From Gammaproteobacteria bacterium F7 (GTDB lineage: Bacteria; Pseudomonadota; Gammaproteobacteria; Pseudomonadales; IMCC2047), in contig LUKI01000011.1 of NCBI GenBank assembly GCA_001593685.1, forward strand, positions 1 through 51,993: a stretch of 51,993 nucleotides of DNA, given 5' to 3'. Every line of letters begins with the position of its first letter. Within the stretch, counting starts at the first letter, position 1. Shown here one piece after another: positions 27,106 to 35,970 of the stretch. The notes below the pieces were generated by a model. The model was not told the origin of the DNA, made no database searches, and was given only the letters and a program-made list of their open reading frames with translations. The position numbers and the translations under genes were made by a program.

Positions 27106-27525
27106 TTATGCCGCGAAACTAACCTTCTCTGCTTCTTGACCCGCCACTGGATCAATTAAGCGACTCCCTTCGATCCCTTGGAGTACTTCATCTGCCAATT
27201 CGTGATCAACCTTCGCTTGCTGCAACACCACATCAACAGGCATCACACGCTCCTCATACAAACTATGCAATAAATGAAAATGGTGCATTTGATGGTTTTG
27301 TAAGGCACGGGTTTGGGACATTTCCAAGTTAAAATTTTTAACTGGCTGTTCAGAAACATTAACTGGCGTTGCAACTCGCTGCACCGCTCTACTGGCAGAG
27401 ACGGGAAGAGACTCCATCATCAGGCTCAGCATCAACGCAAACTGCGCGCCATTCGCCTGCTGAATCGATTGGTTTAATGGCAGAGATATATTAGCCGATG
27501 GCGCATCAATTTTTTCAATTGTCAT
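27106..27525 (-). CDS. Hypothetical protein, 139 residues
   Basis: A soluble, mostly helical protein with no recognised domain. The N-terminal third is hydrophobic but not a membrane segment (GAQFALMLSLMMESLPVS). The middle has a histidine cluster (NHQMHHFHLLHSLYEERVMP). It is outside the proposed island, with its stop 27 bases from the right repeat. Confidence 0.55.
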   Translation of the reverse strand: MTIEKIDAPSANISLPLNQSIQQANGAQFALMLSLMMESLPVSASRAVQRVATPVNVSEQPVKNFNLEMSQTRALQNHQMHHFHLLHSLYEERVMPVDVVLQQAKVDHELADEVLQGIEGSRLIDPVAGQEAEKVSFAA

Positions 27526-27868
27526 GAGTTATGTCGCTTACCAAATCCACTTTAAAAAGCCTATAAACAAGCTGTACAGATTACTATCGACCAAAGTGGC
27601 TAACACTTTAAAACCTATATTTACTTTTACGCCTAAAACCAGCCCCCGCAGCAACAAGATGGCCGTCCTTTTTAAATCAAAAACACTGATATGCATTAAA
27701 CAAGCGACAATGCGTCTCTTCTTTTTAGAGCAACTTCTGGCACTTTTTAAAGGCCTGCCAGTCACATAAACGTCAAATGGATTGATTAGAGTACAGTCCC
27801 TGGCAGCAACAATTTTTATTTCAAGAATCTAAGCTATACTTAACTTAACGAGTCAGTTTTATGACTTA
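27526..27868. other. Intergenic region with no supported gene
   Basis: Both strands contain open frames of 75-81 codons that shadow each other, without good start sites or recognisable protein character. I see nothing I can name. The end of the stretch probably contains the promoter of the PilZ-like gene. Confidence 0.45.
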
Positions 27869-27913
27869 ATGAGGGGCTCTAGGGGATACTCACCAGAGAA
27901 CGGGTTCTACCCT

Positions 27914-28303
27914 ATGCCGGATATGACTATCAATAAAGCCATCCCAAATAAGCCTGAACGTCGAAAATATATGCGCCACAACGGTGGTGTTCTAAAGCTG
28001 TGCATTCGTCGCAAGGGATTATTACGCTCATTTACTAAGGGTGAGCCGGCAGAATGGCTGAACTTCAATGAATTTGGCTTAGCATTTTCCTGTCAATGTC
28101 GTTTTGATATCAACGAAACCGTTATCCTCGATATCAAAAGTCCCACAATCACTCTGAATGATATTGTTGCCGTGATACACAATGCGCGCCGCCAGGCTGG
28201 CTCCTTCCGTTACGGCGTGCAGTTTTATTTTGGCGCCAACAGTTACATGCGCTCCGACGAAGTAAGAAAAAAGCTGCTCGCCATCGAAAAAGATCTCGAA
28301 TAG
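27914..28303 (+). CDS. PilZ domain-like protein
   Basis: A 129-residue protein from ATG 27914 (in-frame ATG 27923 and an upstream start at 27869 are alternatives; no strong ribosome site decides). The N-terminal RRKYMRH block fits the RxxxR c-di-GMP motif. The second motif, usually D/N-x-S-x-x-G, reads NFNEFG here, so the serine is replaced and ligand binding is uncertain. The C-terminal part VIHNARRQAGSFRYGVQFYFG is typical of the PilZ barrel end. It lies 0.7 kb upstream of a diguanylate cyclase gene. Confidence 0.72.
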   Translation: MPDMTINKAIPNKPERRKYMRHNGGVLKLCIRRKGLLRSFTKGEPAEWLNFNEFGLAFSCQCRFDINETVILDIKSPTITLNDIVAVIHNARRQAGSFRYGVQFYFGANSYMRSDEVRKKLLAIEKDLE

Positions 28304-28387
28304 CTTCTCACCTACTCAGTTTTCCGCTACCAATAGCCCGCCAGTTAGCCTAAAATCTGCCGAAATATATTTATAAGTCATTATTCA

Positions 28388-28843
28388 ATGTCAGCAGATC
28401 ACAACCCCGAAGCCTCTCCCTATCCCCCAAGCCTGATGCGTCGCTTGGCGGCAATCCTTTACGATGGGCTACAGGTCATCGCTGTATTAATGTTGGTGAC
28501 TCTACCCTTTGCTCTACTGGACCTGGGCCAGACCCCCTTCCACCAGTCTGCGCTCGTGCTCACCATTTTTGCTTTTTTTGCCAAATTCTGGCGCCACGGC
28601 GGACAAACGCTAGGAATGAAATCCTGGGATATGCGCTTGGTCAGCGATTTTGACCGTCCCGTCACACTCATGCAGTGCCTATTACGCTTGATTGGAGCCA
28701 CGGTTTCCTTTTTATGTTTTGGCGCTGGATACCTGTGGATGCTCGTTGATAAGGACAAACGCACCTGGCCAGATAAATTTTCAGATACTCATCTAGTCAT
28801 GACGCCAAAGCGCGAAAAACTTTTCGCTAAAAAGAAGCCCTAA
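28388..28843 (+). CDS. RDD family membrane protein
   Basis: A 151-residue protein with an SLMRRLAAILYDGLQVIAVLM opening, where the family Arg-Asp-Asp region reads R-x-x-A-x-x-Y-D. It has a second helix near 60, a GQTLGMKSWDMRLV block and a third helix near 100-120, then a WPDKFSDTHLV ending. All are standard RDD features. The molecular function of this branch is not established; some RDD proteins are transporters. Confidence 0.85.
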   Translation: MSADHNPEASPYPPSLMRRLAAILYDGLQVIAVLMLVTLPFALLDLGQTPFHQSALVLTIFAFFAKFWRHGGQTLGMKSWDMRLVSDFDRPVTLMQCLLRLIGATVSFLCFGAGYLWMLVDKDKRTWPDKFSDTHLVMTPKREKLFAKKKP

Positions 28844-28993
28844 TCCACTCCCCGCCTGGACTGGATAAAACCGGTCCACACCAAAACCGGCACGGGTTAA
28901 GTCGACACGCCAAGCCCCTCTAAAAACTCGTTAATTTTTTGTCACCTCACCTATACTGAAAGCTACTTAGCAAATTAGTATCCGACAATATCA

Positions 28994-30814
28994 ATGGCTG
29001 ACAACAAATCCGATAACGACACACAACGCTGGCGTGACAAATATTTCACCCTCAGCGAAGAGCTGGAAAAGAAAGAGCGCAATTACAGTGACGACCTAAA
29101 CGTGCTGCACCGTGCACTGGTCAGAATCAGCCTCGCAGCGGACGGCCAAGATAAAGAGCTCGACAAACAATTAGACAGCCTACGCAGTTTGTTACGCAAA
29201 GAGCCCGTCGACCAGCCCCTCATCAACAGCACATTAGCGCAAGTTGAAAATACGCTTTTACGGCTTGAAAAAGATCGCAGCGATAACGATCAACAAGGCT
29301 TTGCGCCATTACAGGCACTCATAGAGCAGCTACTTAAACTCAAACTCAGCAAATCGCATCAACGCGCACTCAAGCACTTCAGTAAATCGCTAGCCAGCAA
29401 GGACAACCAACTGAACCATTACCCCGCGCTGCTAAATGAATACCACCGCCTACAACAGGATGCATTAACGGAGCTATTACATAAACCACAAGACCACCAG
29501 ACAGCCCCTAACTCATCACAGGGAAGCCGCTTCTTTTCGCGTCTCTTCGGCGCCAAAGGTAACGAAAAACCCCAACCACCTGTCGATGGAGCCATTGATG
29601 ATGTGGCGCCAAGCGCCACTCTGGACACTCAAAACGCCGAACAACATAGCGACAAACGAGACAGTAGCCAACAGGAGACAGAGACTCACGAAGCCACCCC
29701 CTCGGTAGCACAGCCTTTGATAGGCTCCGACGAAGCTGAGCCTATCAACAATGACAATAGTGAAAAGCACGACTCACAGGAAACAGTGATTCACACCTTG
29801 GCTGACCTATTGGAACAATTACCGCTCGCCCCGGATATTCGCGATCGGGCTGAAGAGTTACGCAGCCACCTCGTCCAGTTGGCCGCCGCCGGACACCTTG
29901 ACCAAATCATCAGCAGCACCGCTGAACTGGTGAGCAACGCACTGGAGAAAAGTCAGCAGGAGTTTGAGCAGTTTCTATTAGCTCTCGATCAGCAGTTATC
30001 ACAGATCAGCCACTTTTTAGCTGTTCAGGGCGACAGCAAAACTGCTCGTCACGGGGCCACTGAGCAGTTAAACACATTAGTGCGCAACCAGGTGGGCAGC
30101 ATCTCCAAAGCTGTCGGAGACGCCAAGGATATTGGCGACCTAAAGGTTTCTGTACAAAGTCAGCTAAAATCAATCGTTGCTTCAATGGATGACTTCATTG
30201 AAACAGAATCTGAGCGCGAACAACGCCTTGAAAAACAGCTGCAAGAGTTACAGGAACAACTACTGTTAGCACAATCAGAAAGCCAGTCGATCCGTAAAAA
30301 GCTTCAGAGTGAAACCCTTAGAGCATTAACAGATCCCCTTACTGGCCTGCCAAATCGCGAGGCCTTTGATGAGCGTTTCAGTCTGGAGCGTGAACGTTTT
30401 CTGCGTTATAAACACCCCGTCAGCCTAGCAATTCTCGACATTGACCATTTCAAACAGGTCAACGACAACCACGGCCATCTGGTCGGTGACCGCGTGCTAC
30501 AAACCTTTGCGCTGACGGTCAAAAAAATGATTCGCAACACCGATTTTTTCGCCCGCTTTGGTGGTGAGGAATTTGTTTTAATTATGCCGGAAACCAATGC
30601 AGCTGAGGCCTTTGCGTTGCTGGATAAAATACGTGAAGATATCGCCAGCGTGCCCGCTAAAAGCCTGGGAACGCATAACTCAATTACGGTATCCGGTGGT
30701 CTGGCGAACTTCAAACTAGGCGAAAAGGCAGAACAACTCGTAGAGCGAGCAGATAAAGCCCTTTATCGAGCAAAAGATGCTGGACGGAACCGTGTCGTCG
30801 CAGCGGAAAGTTAA
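28994..30814 (+). CDS. Diguanylate cyclase with long coiled-coil N-terminus (DgcH-like architecture)
   Basis: Makes cyclic di-GMP from two GTP. The C-terminal ~165 residues are a GGDEF domain with active-site GGEEF at residues 523-527. An RxxD inhibitory site (RNTD) lies five residues before it, so product feedback is expected. The preceding LTDPLTGLPNR motif is present. The N-terminal ~430 residues are polar, helical and partly low-complexity (residues about 170-260), ending in a coiled coil that leads into the catalytic domain. The opening RWRDKYFTLSEELEKKE resembles Pseudomonas DgcH-type proteins. There is no membrane segment, so it should be cytosolic. Confidence 0.9.
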   Translation: MADNKSDNDTQRWRDKYFTLSEELEKKERNYSDDLNVLHRALVRISLAADGQDKELDKQLDSLRSLLRKEPVDQPLINSTLAQVENTLLRLEKDRSDNDQQGFAPLQALIEQLLKLKLSKSHQRALKHFSKSLASKDNQLNHYPALLNEYHRLQQDALTELLHKPQDHQTAPNSSQGSRFFSRLFGAKGNEKPQPPVDGAIDDVAPSATLDTQNAEQHSDKRDSSQQETETHEATPSVAQPLIGSDEAEPINNDNSEKHDSQETVIHTLADLLEQLPLAPDIRDRAEELRSHLVQLAAAGHLDQIISSTAELVSNALEKSQQEFEQFLLALDQQLSQISHFLAVQGDSKTARHGATEQLNTLVRNQVGSISKAVGDAKDIGDLKVSVQSQLKSIVASMDDFIETESEREQRLEKQLQELQEQLLLAQSESQSIRKKLQSETLRALTDPLTGLPNREAFDERFSLERERFLRYKHPVSLAILDIDHFKQVNDNHGHLVGDRVLQTFALTVKKMIRNTDFFARFGGEEFVLIMPETNAAEAFALLDKIREDIASVPAKSLGTHNSITVSGGLANFKLGEKAEQLVERADKALYRAKDAGRNRVVAAES

Positions 30815-30845
30815 CCGCTTAGCCTGAAGGCCCGCCAGACACGGG

Positions 30846-31907
30846 TTAGGCGGCCCGTTTTAATAACACCGCCGCCGCAATCGCAAAAATAGCAATCGGC
30901 ATAACGCTCGCAAACACCGGTTCAAAGCCAAAAACAATGCTCGCTGGCCCAAGAAAGTCCTCAATGTAACGAAACACCACGCCTAAAATAATACCGGCAA
31001 AAACCCGGTACCCCATGGTTACCGAGCGCAATGGGCCAAAAATACAGGACAACGCCACCAGCACCATCACCACAATCGCAAATGGCTGCAGCACTTTTTT
31101 CCAAAACGCCAACAGATAACGCTTGGCATCTAGTTCCTGCTCTTTCAGATAATTGGTGTAGGTATGTAACCCCATAATCGACAAGTCAGCCGGATCAACC
31201 ACCACGACCTTCAACACCTCTGGGGTTAATTCAGTATCCCAACGCAAGGTCAAATCCTCTCCGGCCTCAACCTGCGTATCGCTTAAATAGCTATGTTTTA
31301 TCTGCTTTAAGACCCAGTGATCGCCCTGAAAAATTGCTTTTTCAGCGAACAGGCTCCGGGTAAGTTTTTTATCGTCATATTCATACTGAGTAACACCGTA
31401 CAAAACGCCGCCCGGCAATACGGCATTAAAATGCATAAAGGTGTCACCCTCGCGATGCCAGTAGCCGTACTTGGAACTCACCGCCTCACCGCGACTCTCT
31501 GCCAAGGCACGCTGGCTCTGGGCATAGTTCTCCGAATGCGGCACCACAAATTCACCAATCAACAGCGCCGCTGCCACAAAGAGTAAAGCCGGTTTAATCG
31601 CCGCCCAGCTAATCCGCGCCACCGACATGCCCACCGCTCGCATTACCGTAAGCTCGCTGTTGTTGGCCAACATGCCTAATCCCAGCAAACTACCGATAAG
31701 CACCGCCAATGGCGTAATAACGTAAATACGTTTGGGCACAGTCATCAGCACGTACATCAACACTTCCGGGGTGCCGTAATCGCCCTCTTTACCTTTAATT
31801 TCATCGATAATGGCGACCACCATATCCAGTGCCAGCAAAATACCCAGCACCGATAGAATGGAAACAATCACCACCTTGGCAAGATAACGGTCGAGATGAT
31901 TCATCAA
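30846..31907 (-). CDS. lptG: LPS export ABC transporter permease LptG
   Basis: One of the two permeases that, with LptF and the LptB ATPase, pull lipopolysaccharide from the inner membrane into the LptC-A-D bridge. The 353-residue protein has the YjgP/YjgQ layout: a first helix after MNHLDRYLAKVV, two more helices before residue 115, a periplasmic beta-jellyroll (about 130-270) and three C-terminal helices. It overlaps lptF by four bases. Confidence 0.95.
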   Translation of the reverse strand: MMNHLDRYLAKVVIVSILSVLGILLALDMVVAIIDEIKGKEGDYGTPEVLMYVLMTVPKRIYVITPLAVLIGSLLGLGMLANNSELTVMRAVGMSVARISWAAIKPALLFVAAALLIGEFVVPHSENYAQSQRALAESRGEAVSSKYGYWHREGDTFMHFNAVLPGGVLYGVTQYEYDDKKLTRSLFAEKAIFQGDHWVLKQIKHSYLSDTQVEAGEDLTLRWDTELTPEVLKVVVVDPADLSIMGLHTYTNYLKEQELDAKRYLLAFWKKVLQPFAIVVMVLVALSCIFGPLRSVTMGYRVFAGIILGVVFRYIEDFLGPASIVFGFEPVFASVMPIAIFAIAAAVLLKRAA

Positions 31908-33004
31908 CGTTTACCCGAAAACACGCGGTGATAACCCGGCAGTTTATGATGCCAGTCGAACAGCAAAGCCAAACCAATCCCCAGAAACAGAATATGTACC
32001 CACCATAGACCCAGCCAAACCGGAATTTTACCGTCGCCCACAGCTCGACTGGCAGCCGCCAGCAATACCACATACCCCATGTACAGGATTACCGACGGCA
32101 CCAATCGCATATAGCGCCCCTGCCGTGGGCTAACCCGGCTCATCGGCACGGCAATCAATACAATGATAGGAACCAACAGCGGCAACGATAGCCGCCACTG
32201 AAGCTGCGCCAGATCCTCCGGTGCTTTTGAGGCCAACAATTCAGCGGTCGGTTTCATTTCACTTTTCAAACGCAGCGGCGCCACCTCTGGGTCGGCCAAC
32301 CGGACGGCGTACAGCTCATACTCAGTGACCCGGTAATCCGCATCACCCGGCAGGCCGTCATAACGCGTACCATTTTTAAGCAATAGGAAATGACTGCCGG
32401 TATTCTCATCCACATACTGAGTACCGGTTTCCGCCATTAACAGCGCCAGGTGTTCACTGCCCTTGGGTTGCTGATAAATAAACACATTGTGCATTAAGGT
32501 CTTGCCGTCGCTGAACGTTTCCGCATAAGCCACCTGCCCACTATCCCCCAAGCGTTGAAAACGGCCCGGTGTCAGCAAATCAAACTCCGTGCTTTTTTTC
32601 TGTGCGGCAAATAACGCTTCGGCTTCGCGGGCTCCCCAAGGGCTCAAATCCAGACTCAGGTAACCGACGACCACCGCCACAAAACTGGCGGGTAGCAAGG
32701 TATAAACAACCAGACGCTGTAAACTCATGCCGCAGGCAGAAAGCACCGTCATTTCACTATCCAGATAAAGGCGCCCATAGGCCATCAAAATGCCGAGGAA
32801 GAAACCCAGCGGCAGAATAATTTCCAAAAAGCCCGGGATCCGGAACCCCATGACACTGACCAGCAGGCCGGGGGCCAATCCGTCCGTCGCGGCTTCACCA
32901 AGGTACTTGATAAAGCGCCCACTCATCACCACCAACAACAGCACCGATGTGACTGCCAGCATGGTCGCCACAACCTGTTTGGTGAGATAACGAAAAATAA
33001 TCAA
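31904..33004 (-). CDS. lptF: LPS export ABC transporter permease LptF
   Basis: The 366-residue partner of LptG. It opens MIIFRYLTKQVVATMLAVTSVLLLVVM with the FSGRFIKYLG-like family motif after helix 1. It has a large periplasmic domain and three C-terminal helices (LLVPIIVLIAVPMSR, VILYMGYVVLLAAA, VHILFLGIGLALL). It is first in the lptFG operon and divergent from pepA, as in Escherichia coli and Pseudomonas. Confidence 0.95.
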   Translation of the reverse strand: MIIFRYLTKQVVATMLAVTSVLLLVVMSGRFIKYLGEAATDGLAPGLLVSVMGFRIPGFLEIILPLGFFLGILMAYGRLYLDSEMTVLSACGMSLQRLVVYTLLPASFVAVVVGYLSLDLSPWGAREAEALFAAQKKSTEFDLLTPGRFQRLGDSGQVAYAETFSDGKTLMHNVFIYQQPKGSEHLALLMAETGTQYVDENTGSHFLLLKNGTRYDGLPGDADYRVTEYELYAVRLADPEVAPLRLKSEMKPTAELLASKAPEDLAQLQWRLSLPLLVPIIVLIAVPMSRVSPRQGRYMRLVPSVILYMGYVVLLAAASRAVGDGKIPVWLGLWWVHILFLGIGLALLFDWHHKLPGYHRVFSGKR

Positions 33005-33212
33005 GGAATGAGTCGCCCGTTTTAATTAATAACGCCTGGGAAGATCACCAACAGGCTAGTTAGTTCCGAATTCTATAAGACTTCATTTGCGATTGATAAC
33101 TGGTAATCACTAAATTTTTGCGTACACTCGGTTTTTATCTAGGGCATCCCTGAAAATGGCAAGATTTTCATAGACCCTAACTCACCATCGAACAAAACCG
33201 CTAGAGAGCTTC

Positions 33213-34709
33213 ATGGAATACAAAATCAAATCCGGCAGTCCGGAAAAACAAAGCAGTGCCTGCCTTATCGTGCCCATCAGCGGCAACAACAAACTCTCCA
33301 CCGCCGCCCAACAGTTAGATGAGGCCTGTGAAGGTTATATCAGCAAGCTGGTTAAGCGTGGCGACCTTGCACGCCAACCAGGAAAAACACTGTTGATTCC
33401 CGGCCTGCATAACGTCAAGGCGCAACGAGTTTTGCTCGTACATACCGGCAAGGAACGTAGCCTGAGCGCCACCAAGTTTACCCGTCTGCTACAAAGCTGC
33501 ATGGCTATACTGAAGGACTCTAGCGTCAAAGATGCACTGTTCTATCTCGACGATATCCATTGTGAAAAGCGAGACCTGGCCTGGAAGGTCCGCCACTGTA
33601 TTCAAACCGCGGAAGATAGCCTCTATCAATTTGACGACTTAAAAAGCGACAAAGCCGATGCTCCCAAATTAACGCGAATTCAGTTTGGTTTGAGCGACCG
33701 CTCTCAAAGCTCAGCAGTGGAAACAGCGATCACACAAGGTCAGGCTATAGGCCGCGGCAAACAGTTGGCTAAAACGCTGGGCAACCTGCCTGGCAATATC
33801 TGCACTCCAACTTATCTGGCGGAGCAGGCACAACAATTCGCAAAAAACCACAAAACAATCAGCACCAGCATTCTTGACGAAAAACAAATGCAAGATCTTG
33901 GTATGGGATCACTGTTATCCGTTTCTGCCGGTAGTGATGAACCTGCCAAATTGATCGTCATGAACTACAAAGGCGGCAAAAAAGACGATGCGCCACAGGT
34001 ACTTGTCGGTAAAGGCATCACCTTTGATACCGGTGGCATCAGTCTGAAACCCGGCGCGGGCATGGACGAAATGAAATACGACATGTGCGGCGCCGCCAGT
34101 GTCTTCGGCACTCTGTTAGCCGTTGCTGAAATGAACCTGCCCATCAATGTCGTCGGGATTATCGCCGCAGCGGAAAACATGCCCAATGGCGGTGCCACCA
34201 AGCCCGGTGACATTGTTACCAGCCTTTCCGGCAAAACCATCGAAATACTCAACACCGACGCCGAGGGCCGCCTGGTGCTCTGCGACGCGCTAAGCTACGC
34301 AGAAATGTTTAACCCAGCCGCCATTATCGACATCGCCACCCTGACCGGCGCCTGCATTATTGCCCTCGGTCACCACACCAGCGCGGTACTCAGCAACCAG
34401 AATGGTTTGGCACAGCAAATTATCAAAGCCGGTGAAGGCAGTGCCGATGCGGCCTGGCAATTACCCATGGGCGAAGAGTACCAGGAGCAGCTGAAAAGCA
34501 ACTTCGCCGACCTTGCCAACATTGGCGGACGCCCTGCTGGCACCATCACGGCGGCCTGCTTCCTGTCGCGCTTCACTGAAAACCAACGCTGGGCTCACCT
34601 GGACATTGCCGGCACAGCCTGGGTTTCCGGCAGCAATAAAGGCGCCACTGGCCGCCCCGTACCGCTGCTGACTCAGTACCTGTTAGATCGCGCAGCTGAA
34701 CAGAGCTAA
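33213..34709 (+). CDS. pepA: Leucyl aminopeptidase (M17)
   Basis: A cytosolic di-metal aminopeptidase, 498 residues. In relatives PepA also binds DNA in XerCD recombination and transcriptional control. Catalytic-domain motifs are intact: VGKGITFDTGGISLK with metal-ligand lysine 267 and aspartate 272, MKYDMCGA, and the signature NTDAEGRL at residues 347-354 with the metal aspartate, glutamate and catalytic arginine. It is followed by holC after two bases, the conserved pepA-holC order. Confidence 0.96.
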   Translation: MEYKIKSGSPEKQSSACLIVPISGNNKLSTAAQQLDEACEGYISKLVKRGDLARQPGKTLLIPGLHNVKAQRVLLVHTGKERSLSATKFTRLLQSCMAILKDSSVKDALFYLDDIHCEKRDLAWKVRHCIQTAEDSLYQFDDLKSDKADAPKLTRIQFGLSDRSQSSAVETAITQGQAIGRGKQLAKTLGNLPGNICTPTYLAEQAQQFAKNHKTISTSILDEKQMQDLGMGSLLSVSAGSDEPAKLIVMNYKGGKKDDAPQVLVGKGITFDTGGISLKPGAGMDEMKYDMCGAASVFGTLLAVAEMNLPINVVGIIAAAENMPNGGATKPGDIVTSLSGKTIEILNTDAEGRLVLCDALSYAEMFNPAAIIDIATLTGACIIALGHHTSAVLSNQNGLAQQIIKAGEGSADAAWQLPMGEEYQEQLKSNFADLANIGGRPAGTITAACFLSRFTENQRWAHLDIAGTAWVSGSNKGATGRPVPLLTQYLLDRAAEQS

Positions 34710-34711
34710 AC

Positions 34712-35140
34712 GTGACTCGGGTCGATTTCTACATTCTTGCCGACAGCGAATCGCAGGCCCGCCTGCAATTCGTCTGCCGGCTGGTGGAAAAGGCTTACAA
34801 GCAGCAACACCGTATTTATATTCATACTGACAGTGAAGCCACCAGTAAAGAACTCGATCTGTTGTTATGGTCCTTCAAGGTGGAAAGCTTTGTACCGCAT
34901 CATCTGCTCGGTGACGATTCAGCCTCCGCACCCGTCGCCATCGGCCATGGCGAAGACTGCGGCGATCACCATGACGTGTTAGTCAACCTGAGCGCTAACG
35001 TGCCCGAATTCTTCAGCCGTTTTGAGCGCTGCGCAGAAGTCGTGATTCAGCAGGATGAGATATTACAAAGCACCCGCCAGCATTTTGCTTTTTATAAGGA
35101 ACGCGGTTACCCGCTCAATACCCACAATTTACGCAAATAA
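34712..35140 (+). CDS. holC: DNA polymerase III chi subunit
   Basis: Chi links the clamp-loader (through psi) to single-strand-binding protein. The 142-residue sequence has the usual pattern VDFYILADSESQARLQFVCRLVEKAY, then WSFKVESFVPHHLLGD, VLVNLSANVPEFFSRF and a C-terminal HFAFYKERGYPLNTHNLRK. Coupled to pepA. In E. coli valS follows directly; here an opposite-strand repair pair sits between. Confidence 0.93.
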   Translation: MTRVDFYILADSESQARLQFVCRLVEKAYKQQHRIYIHTDSEATSKELDLLLWSFKVESFVPHHLLGDDSASAPVAIGHGEDCGDHHDVLVNLSANVPEFFSRFERCAEVVIQQDEILQSTRQHFAFYKERGYPLNTHNLRK

Positions 35141-35157
35141 CCTGCCAGCAAAGCACC

Positions 35158-35970
35158 TCAATCACCACCTTCTGCTTTATCGAGCATCGCCCGCGCCCTG
35201 GGTTCTGCGTCACGAATCAAGCCCTTGATGAGCCTCGCCTCTGGCAGATTATGCCAATACTTTTTCGGCATTTGAGATTGCATCGCTTTCACCTTCAAAC
35301 GGGCTGGGTTAAAGGTATTTTCGTAATAACTTAGCCAGTAGCTCTCTACCTCATCTTGCTCGGGATAAATTAGTGGTTCCGGATTATCCTCTAGCCGAAG
35401 GACTTCTGTATTCCAATGCGCAGCGCGATAAGGTGTCAGAATCGACCAACACATGTTTTTAAAGCGGGTTTTGAAAAAATCCAACTTCAATTCCAACGAG
35501 TAATGCTCTGGCTCATACCAGGCAACAAAGTGCTCTTGTCCCCGGCATTCAGTTTTTCGAAAACGTAAAAAAGCACTAATTTTGTAGGCATCACGACGTA
35601 CCGCCTTTGCTAAAGCGGTTGCTTTAATCACATCACTATCGGTTTTATGGTTAAGTAACTCACGATTTTCGTGCAGCAGTCGCCACAATATACGGTAACA
35701 GATTTCAAATCGTCCACTATCACGATGACAGAGCGCGGCTTCACACAGCGACATAAAAGCGGGCGGCACTTTGACCTGCTGTCTGATCGCAGAAGCTGTT
35801 GGTGGCCGAACTATGAGTTGATCACTGCCACCGGTAAACAGGTCGTTCTGTGGACAGTCGGGCGTACGCCATAGCAATTGACTGGGGTGAAGGTTCTCAG
35901 CCAGAGCAACCCGTGCCGCTGCCCGCCACTCATCAAAGCCCGGCACGGTCGTAATCGAGATAGTTTTCAA
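35158..35970 (-). CDS. TIGR03915 family putative DNA repair protein (DUF4130)
   Basis: A 270-residue protein of the family that is nearly always encoded next to the radical SAM protein upstream of it. The visible conserved parts are RVALAENLHPSQLLWR near the start, AVRRDAYKISAFLRFR in the middle and the histidine-containing EHFVAWYEPEH that follows. The family has been placed near uracil-DNA-glycosylase-like proteins, but the reaction is not known to me. Its start overlaps the stop of the radical SAM gene by four bases, so both share the LexA-controlled transcript inferred upstream. Confidence 0.85.
   Translation of the reverse strand: MKTISITTVPGFDEWRAAARVALAENLHPSQLLWRTPDCPQNDLFTGGSDQLIVRPPTASAIRQQVKVPPAFMSLCEAALCHRDSGRFEICYRILWRLLHENRELLNHKTDSDVIKATALAKAVRRDAYKISAFLRFRKTECRGQEHFVAWYEPEHYSLELKLDFFKTRFKNMCWSILTPYRAAHWNTEVLRLEDNPEPLIYPEQDEVESYWLSYYENTFNPARLKVKAMQSQMPKKYWHNLPEARLIKGLIRDAEPRARAMLDKAEGGD

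Noticed and set aside
26785-27159. Plus-strand open frame of 124 codons at the island edge
   Set aside because: It runs through the tRNA-like repeat and across the end of the opposite-strand gene, with no recognisable protein or ribosome site.
27780-27913. c-di-GMP riboswitch ahead of the PilZ-like gene
   Set aside because: The conserved core of the GEMM-I class (CACGCACAGGGCAAACC-like) is absent and no matching fold is obvious.
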